From Amycolatopsis anabasis (GTDB lineage Bacteria; Actinomycetota; Actinomycetes; Mycobacteriales; Pseudonocardiaceae), in contig NZ_VTHK01000011.1 in NCBI RefSeq assembly GCF_009765355.1, positions 1-64,000 on the forward strand: a stretch of DNA of 64,000 nt, read 5' to 3'. Each line of letters begins with the position of its first letter. Positions within the stretch are counted from its first letter, which is position 1. Of the stretch, positions 62,786 to 64,000 are shown piece after piece. A program made the position numbers and the translations under genes. The notes below the pieces were generated by a model, which was given only the letters and a program-made list of their open reading frames with translations, did no database searches and was not told the DNA's origin.

Positions 62786-63375
62786 AGGTGCGCCGCCCGG
62801 GTCCGCGCGGCGACCAGCTCGAGGTCTCCGGTGTCCGGCTCCGGTGAATCGCACGGGATCTCCCGGAGATACCGCGGCCCTGATGGCACCCAGCAGTAGA
62901 AGTTCATCGTCCGCAGCGGCCGCGAATAGGCGTGCACGGTGACCGCCGGTTCGGTGGCGATGTTCACCAGGTTGTGCAGGTAGTCCACGCCGAACGCCAC
63001 GCTCGCACCCGCGCGGTGCACCCGGGTGCGGAGCTGGGTACCGCGCCGATCGCCGTGGTCCTCGACCAGGCTGCCTTCGGCGACCGCGAACGCGCCGACG
63101 CTTCCGCCGTGGTCGTGCAGCAGGGTGTCCTGGCCCAGTTCCCAGCAGATCAGCCACACCTCGAACAGCTCGTCGTGGTGCAACCGGGTGAAATATCGTT
63201 CGGTGAGATCGAACCGCACGTGCTCCGACCACAAGTCGGGCCGGGCGGCGAGGGCGGACACGGTCCGCCGCAGGGCGTCGGGCCGGGCGCGTGGACCGGA
63301 CGGCGTCCGTTCGAAGTCGGCGCCGCGCGGGCACAGTTCGGCCCAGTGCCGGGATGTGCTCAATGGTGTCGTCAC
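62782..63375 (-). CDS. cysteine dioxygenase
   Basis: A 197-residue cupin enzyme that oxidises cysteine to cysteine sulfinate with iron and oxygen. The iron ligands lie in LLHDHGGSVGAF and VDYLHNLVN, and LHHDELFEVWLICWELGQDT and VHAYSRPLRTMNFY match the bacterial family. GTG at 63375 has GGAGGAG 9 nt upstream; other starts lie further out with poor codon use. First gene of a pair with the rhodanese. Confidence 0.9.
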   Translation of the reverse strand: MTTPLSTSRHWAELCPRGADFERTPSGPRARPDALRRTVSALAARPDLWSEHVRFDLTERYFTRLHHDELFEVWLICWELGQDTLLHDHGGSVGAFAVAEGSLVEDHGDRRGTQLRTRVHRAGASVAFGVDYLHNLVNIATEPAVTVHAYSRPLRTMNFYCWVPSGPRYLREIPCDSPEPDTGDLELVAARTRAAHL

Positions 63376-63584
63376 GAGACAAGCTCCTCCGCTTGAACCC
63401 GCGATGTGGCCGGACGCGGGCGCACAGGCCCTCGCCACCACCCCACCGGCGGGTCATCTCGCTCGGGCGGCCCGGCCGCGAACCCGGCGGCGATCACCGA
63501 ATCCGTTGCCCGGAAACCCGAATCAACCTTGTGGAATTGTCAACGACACCGATGCTAACGGACCTCGGGGCACAACGGAATCGA
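63376..63584. other. 208-nt gap upstream of cysteine dioxygenase; nothing recognised
   Basis: It contains the promoter side of the cysteine dioxygenase gene and the 3' side of the DUF2294 gene. A moderately AT-rich patch (GAATCAACCTTGTGGAATTG region, about 63520-63540) could hold the promoter. No hairpin or RNA motif was recognised. Confidence 0.4.
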
Positions 63585-63980
63585 TCATCCGGTGCCAAGA
63601 TCGTCCAGCTCCAGCGAATCGCCGAGATCGGCGAAGATGAACACCCGGACGGCGTGCCCGGTGGTCGGATGCACCTGGGCCAGGTACGCGTGCACGCGCG
63701 CCTCGACGACCTCCTCGACCGCGCCGATGAAGTCCGCGCGGGTGGCCTCGTGCAGGGCTTCGTGGTGCCGGATCACCGCTTCGCGGTAGCCGCGCTCGCT
63801 CAGCACGCTGTCCGCGGCGGTCAGGCTGTCGATCGACAGGACGACCAGGCTCACCGGATCGTCCTGGCTCACCGACACCTTGACGTTGCTCGGGCCGCGG
63901 CCGTAGAACGACCGCTCGAGCTGGGTGATCCGTTCCGCCACCGCGTTCCGCTGCGCGCGCGTGATCTGCACGGAGAGCAA
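63585..63980 (-). CDS. DUF2294 family protein, 5' end uncertain at window edge
   Basis: About 128-131 residues of a small alpha/beta protein. FYGRGPSNVKVSVSQDDPVS, RHHEALHEATRADFIGAVEE and VHPTTGHAVRVFIFADL fit the DUF2294 family, known from firmicutes and actinobacteria and of unknown function. Starts at TTG 63980 or GTG 63971 are possible, neither with a good ribosome binding site; the frame stays open to the window end, so the true start could lie outside. Confidence 0.7.
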   Translation of the reverse strand: MLSVQITRAQRNAVAERITQLERSFYGRGPSNVKVSVSQDDPVSLVVLSIDSLTAADSVLSERGYREAVIRHHEALHEATRADFIGAVEEVVEARVHAYLAQVHPTTGHAVRVFIFADLGDSLELDDLGTG

Positions 63981-64000
63981 GCGTACCGGGCGGAACGGTC

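Overview
The window is high-GC chromosomal DNA from an actinomycete. An ergothioneine cluster, GarA/Rv1827-type and Rv1828-type genes, MoxR-RipA-aconitase synteny, F420-type enzymes, frequent GTG/TTG starts and zinc-free ribosomal protein paralogs all point to the Pseudonocardiaceae, and Amycolatopsis or a close relative is my best guess (inference from gene content and repeat style; no search was run). It reads as core chromosome: I see no transposase, integrase, phage gene, tRNA, rRNA or CRISPR array.

Layout. 0.2-4.5 kb: a coupled operon of an MFS carboxylate-type transporter, a two-component system and an orphan TAXI solute-binding lipoprotein. 4.5-7.7 kb: acyl-CoA thioesterase, TrmL and three regulator or membrane genes. 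7.9-16.1 kb: moxR-DUF58-VWA operon, mobA-like gene, RipA-like endopeptidase and aconitase, the same neighbourhood as Mycobacterium Rv1475-Rv1481. 16.2-22.8 kb: secreted TAP-type hydrolase, deazaflavin-dependent oxidoreductase, then egtD-egtC-egtB-egtA (ergothioneine). 23-28.6 kb: SPFH/RHH pair, LysR and amino-acid dehydrogenase, acnR and a TIGR03086 protein. 28.7-31.3 kb: two CNNM/CorC-type membrane proteins behind a short proline/acid-rich leader ORF. 31-41 kb: assorted genes including Eis acetyltransferase, DinB2-type polymerase and a membrane pair rich in histidines.

41-49 kb: the conserved block gcvP - MerR - (TetR) - DUF151 - MerR - garA - gcvH - CDP-alcohol phosphatidyltransferase, with a tandem glycine riboswitch ahead of gcvP. 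49-58.5 kb: twin lipoproteins, a repeat-filled gap, an acyl-CoA ligase/crotonase pair, an iron-box-controlled ABC ATPase, hydrolase, GNAT, siroheme synthase and an ankyrin protein. 58.5-62.3 kb: a divergent zinc-starvation locus with a Zur-like box between rpmB-rpmG-rpsN-rpsR (all zinc-free forms) and MRF-rpmE2-rpmF-COG0523 GTPase. 62.4-64 kb: cysteine dioxygenase-rhodanese pair and a DUF2294 gene at the edge.

The most informative signals are: matches to the AcnR operator in front of both acnA and the distant acnR; a Zur-controlled zinc-sparing ribosome locus with one intact and one degenerate COG0523 protein; a DinB2-like polymerase with Ile at the steric gate; a GarA homolog lacking the PknG-target threonine; a leader ORF ahead of the CNNM genes; and several families of dispersed intergenic hairpins or repeats.
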